In this document: piece after piece, positions 4,261-5,973 of the stretch
Numbering within the stretch: position 1 is the first letter of the stretch
Layout: each line of letters starts with the position of its first letter
DNA from: an uncultured Desulfovibrionaceae bacterium
Lineage (GTDB): Bacteria > Desulfobacterota > Desulfovibrionia > Desulfovibrionales > Desulfovibrionaceae
Direction: 5' to 3'
Length of the DNA stretch: 5,973 bases
NCBI GenBank assembly: GCA_949427775.1
Contig: CASQEL010000138.1
Coordinates: forward strand, 1 to 5,973
Notes under the pieces: model-generated
Databases searched by the model: none
What the model was told of the DNA's origin: nothing
Seen by the model: only the letters and a program-made list of their open reading frames with translations
Program-made: the position numbers and the translations under genes

Positions 4261-5481
4261 ATGCAGACAACAAAAAGACGTTTTTTCGACAAGATAGAAA
4301 ACAAGGTTTTCCTTATTATCCTGTTGACGACGGTGGCCACCTCGGCGGCGGTGTACGCCGTGACGCGCGGCATGTTCTATATGGCCATGCTGGACAGCAT
4401 CCGTTCCAGAACGGAAATTGTGAACACGTACGCCCAGAAAGTCGTGAATGTCGAAAGTTTTTCGTTGTTGCGGAAAAAGGAAGACGCCGCGACCGATCTG
4501 TATATCAGTCAACAGAGAGAGCTGAACAAAATCCGCAGGATAGCCAATGTCCGCTACTTGTACACGGCGCGGACCGATACGCGCGGCGAACCGGAGTATG
4601 TGATCGACGGACTCGATTTGCAGGCGCCCGATTTCCGCTTTATCGGCGACGCCATCGAGCCGGATATTCTGCCCGAACTTCGTCGCTGTCTGAATGGACA
4701 GACTGTGGCGTCGGAAGACATTCTGAATACGGAATGGGGGGCGATCTTCATTACCTGCTGGCCGGTGAGACACGCGGACGGCCGTGTGGCCGGCGCGATG
4801 GTCATGGAATTCGACGCGCAGGATATTTACCAAAAAAAGCAGAAAATCACGCTCTACAGCATTGTTGTTTCCATCATTGTGGCGACACTGTTTATTCTGA
4901 TTGCCCGGGTCAGTCTGCATCGGGTTTCGGAACCGTTCTATAAAAAACTGGCGTACACCGACTACTTGACGGGGCTGCAGAACCGCACGGCCTTTGAGCT
5001 GGATCTGAAGCGCCTTGAAGAAGCGCTCAAACCGGGAATGGTGGTGTCCGTCATCGTCTATGATTTGAACAATTTGAAAGTGGTCAATGATACGTTGGGG
5101 CACGGCGCGGGCGACGCGTACATCAAAAAAATGGCGGACAACATCAGGCAATCGGCCTTTGGAAAGATGGGCGTCAGTTACCGTATCGGCGGCGATGAAT
5201 TCGCGACTGTGGTCATCGGTAGAGACAAGATGGAGCTGGAGGCGGGGTTACGTTCCCTGTTCACCTTGAGCCGTTCCGTGGGAGCTCCGGAAACATACTT
5301 TGAATTTTCCTACGGAGTGGCGACCTGGGATCCGGAACTGGACAAGCATCTTCATGACGTGCTTATCCGCGCGGACCACGACATGTACGCCTTCAAGGTG
5401 CGGCACAAGCAACGTCCCCAACGCGGAGGAACAAACAGTCCTGAAACAGCCGATGACCCCGTCGATACAAGCGGAGCATAG
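4261..5481 (+). CDS. Membrane-bound diguanylate cyclase with Cache-like sensor
   Basis: This 406-residue inner-membrane protein should condense two GTP into c-di-GMP. In order: a short cytoplasmic N-terminus, membrane segment 1 (about 16-36), a periplasmic domain of roughly 160 residues with Cache-like features (RYLYTARTD at 98-106, YVIDGLD at 113-119, WGAIFITCWPV at 159-169), membrane segment 2 (about 197-216), and a GGDEF domain (about 230-385). The cyclase domain has DYLTGLQNR (234-242), metal-binding Asp268 in YDLNN, VVNDTLGHGAGD (274-285) and an intact YRIGGDEF (307-314). No RxxD inhibitory site lies where expected before GGDEF (residues 301-304 are GKMG), so allosteric product inhibition is probably absent. 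The tail after 385 is hydrophilic and probably disordered. The ATG at 4261 is chosen because GGAGGA (4247-4252) precedes it by 8 bases; the in-frame ATG at 4207 has no ribosome binding site. It appears to be a single-gene unit. The ligand of the sensor is unknown. Confidence 0.92.
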   Translation: MQTTKRRFFDKIENKVFLIILLTTVATSAAVYAVTRGMFYMAMLDSIRSRTEIVNTYAQKVVNVESFSLLRKKEDAATDLYISQQRELNKIRRIANVRYLYTARTDTRGEPEYVIDGLDLQAPDFRFIGDAIEPDILPELRRCLNGQTVASEDILNTEWGAIFITCWPVRHADGRVAGAMVMEFDAQDIYQKKQKITLYSIVVSIIVATLFILIARVSLHRVSEPFYKKLAYTDYLTGLQNRTAFELDLKRLEEALKPGMVVSVIVYDLNNLKVVNDTLGHGAGDAYIKKMADNIRQSAFGKMGVSYRIGGDEFATVVIGRDKMELEAGLRSLFTLSRSVGAPETYFEFSYGVATWDPELDKHLHDVLIRADHDMYAFKVRHKQRPQRGGTNSPETADDPVDTSGA

Positions 5482-5601
5482 GCGCATTCGACAAGCTTCG
5501 CGGACTCGGCCGCTCCGCGCGGGATTTCCGCAAGGACTCGCAGGCAGCCCGACGGAAACGGCCGCGGTCCTTGCGGGCCGCCATGTCTTCAGGTGCGGGC
5601 G
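5482..5601. terminator. Convergent spacer with two dyads, possible bidirectional terminator
   Basis: Two converging genes end on either side. The spacer contains CGCGGA/TCCGCG (5499-5504 with 5514-5519, 9-nt loop) and a longer perfect 10-bp pair, CCGCAAGGAC with GTCCTTGCGG (5528-5537 with 5567-5576, 29-nt loop). The second lies about 25 bases past the ahbA stop and 46 past the cyclase stop, so it could serve both. No T run follows on either strand, so efficiency is uncertain. Confidence 0.45.
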
Positions 5602-5973
5602 TCAGTTCTCGTTGCCGTCGGAGTCGTTCAACATTTTCAAAGCCCGGCTGTCCTGTTCCTCCATGCGGAAGTCCACCCGAATCTTGTAGACCCTTGAGGC
5701 GGGCAGATTGAGGATGGGAACGCCCGTGTTGCGGCTGATGTCGTCCAGCGCGCCGCACACCGCCTCCCAGGTGGGGCCGATGTAGGAAAACCAGACGTTG
5801 TAGACGTGATTGCGGATGTAGTTGTGGGTGACGCCGGGATGGGCGTTGACCTCGGCTATGAAGGCGTCCATTTTTTCAGGCGGGACTTTGGCGGCGCACA
5901 GCGTGGAGCGGAAGCCGAGTTTGGCGGACTGGAAATTGGCCCCCAGACGCCGGATGATCCTGCTTTCCCGCAT
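5602..5973 (-). CDS. ahbA: Siroheme decarboxylase subunit (AhbA-type), N-terminus outside window
   Basis: The C-terminal 123 residues of a Lrp/AsnC-like protein of the siroheme decarboxylase family are visible. These enzymes remove two acetate carboxyls of siroheme to give 12,18-didecarboxysiroheme in the alternative heme route of sulfate reducers and archaea. The evidence is IIRRLGANFQSAKLGF at fragment residues 6-21, HPGVTHNYIRNHVYNVWF (45-62), PTWEAV (67-72) and PASRVYKIRVDF (91-102). The conserved NHxYNVWF core and the KIRVDF end fit AhbA better than AhbB, but I am less sure of the subunit than of the family. The open frame reaches the window edge. The Met at 5973 is almost certainly internal, because the family has an N-terminal winged-helix segment of about 45 residues before RRLGA. 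The hydrophilic tail after residue 104 is longer than I expect. A transcriptional regulator of the same fold is the alternative. Confidence 0.82.
   Translation of the reverse strand: MRESRIIRRLGANFQSAKLGFRSTLCAAKVPPEKMDAFIAEVNAHPGVTHNYIRNHVYNVWFSYIGPTWEAVCGALDDISRNTGVPILNLPASRVYKIRVDFRMEEQDSRALKMLNDSDGNEN

Noticed and set aside
4198..5151. 317-codon minus-strand open frame opposite the cyclase gene
   Set aside because: It is antisense to a clear GGDEF protein, and its His/Arg/Asp-rich composition is typical of a reversed GC-rich gene.
5971..5973. ATG at the right edge as the start of ahbA
   Set aside because: The sequence begins in the middle of the family's conserved region (RIIRRLGA), so the winged-helix part must lie outside the window.
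1..5973. Mobile element, CRISPR array, defence system or prophage
   Set aside because: No transposase, integrase, regularly spaced repeats, terminal inverted repeats or toxin-antitoxin pairs are seen. The five genes are core metabolic or signalling functions.

Overview
The window looks like a piece of chromosome from a GC-rich, anaerobic, Desulfovibrio-like sulfate reducer (Desulfovibrionaceae or a close relative). This is an inference from three things. A siroheme decarboxylase of the alternative heme pathway sits at the right edge. The PaaK-type ligase and the PurE have the sequence style I associate with that group. Third-position GC is high enough to throw long spurious antisense frames opposite nearly every gene. 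No rRNA, tRNA, CRISPR array, insertion sequence or phage gene is visible.

Layout, left to right. Positions 1-425 are gene-free. The first ~180 bases are clearly AT-richer (about 41% GC by my count) than the rest, and the region ends in a strong intrinsic terminator (318-355) and a long nested hairpin (365-408). Next, on the minus strand, is a two-gene purine operon: purD (2234-945) transcribed first, then purE (932-426), tightly coupled because the purD stop codon lies inside the purE ribosome binding site. A 365-base divergent intergenic region (2235-2599) separates purD from a plus-strand PaaK-family aryl-CoA ligase (2600-3889). It holds a good minus-strand promoter for purD, overlapped by a weaker plus-strand promoter for the ligase, and an unusually long, GC-rich, structured purD leader (about 300 nt). 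After a 371-base gap with a candidate promoter and several dyads comes a plus-strand membrane-bound diguanylate cyclase with a Cache-like periplasmic sensor (4261-5481). A short convergent spacer with a 10-bp inverted repeat separates it from the C-terminal part of ahbA, a siroheme decarboxylase subunit that runs off the right edge on the minus strand (5973-5602).

How the genes work together. PurD makes GAR (step 2 of de novo purine synthesis) and PurE makes CAIR from N5-CAIR (step 6), so the operon feeds purine nucleotides. The ligase activates an aryl acid, probably phenylacetate or indoleacetate from aromatic amino-acid fermentation, for energy or detoxification. The cyclase makes the second messenger c-di-GMP in response to an unknown periplasmic signal. 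AhbA decarboxylates siroheme on the way to heme b. Apart from purD-purE, the genes look like separate transcription units.

The core genes belong to known families. The least explained material is non-coding: the purD leader with mutually exclusive pairings (2408-2519), perfect palindromes in and near the pur operon (2435-2448, 270-279), the nested hairpin after purE (365-408), and an operator-like dyad around the cyclase promoter (4125-4150).
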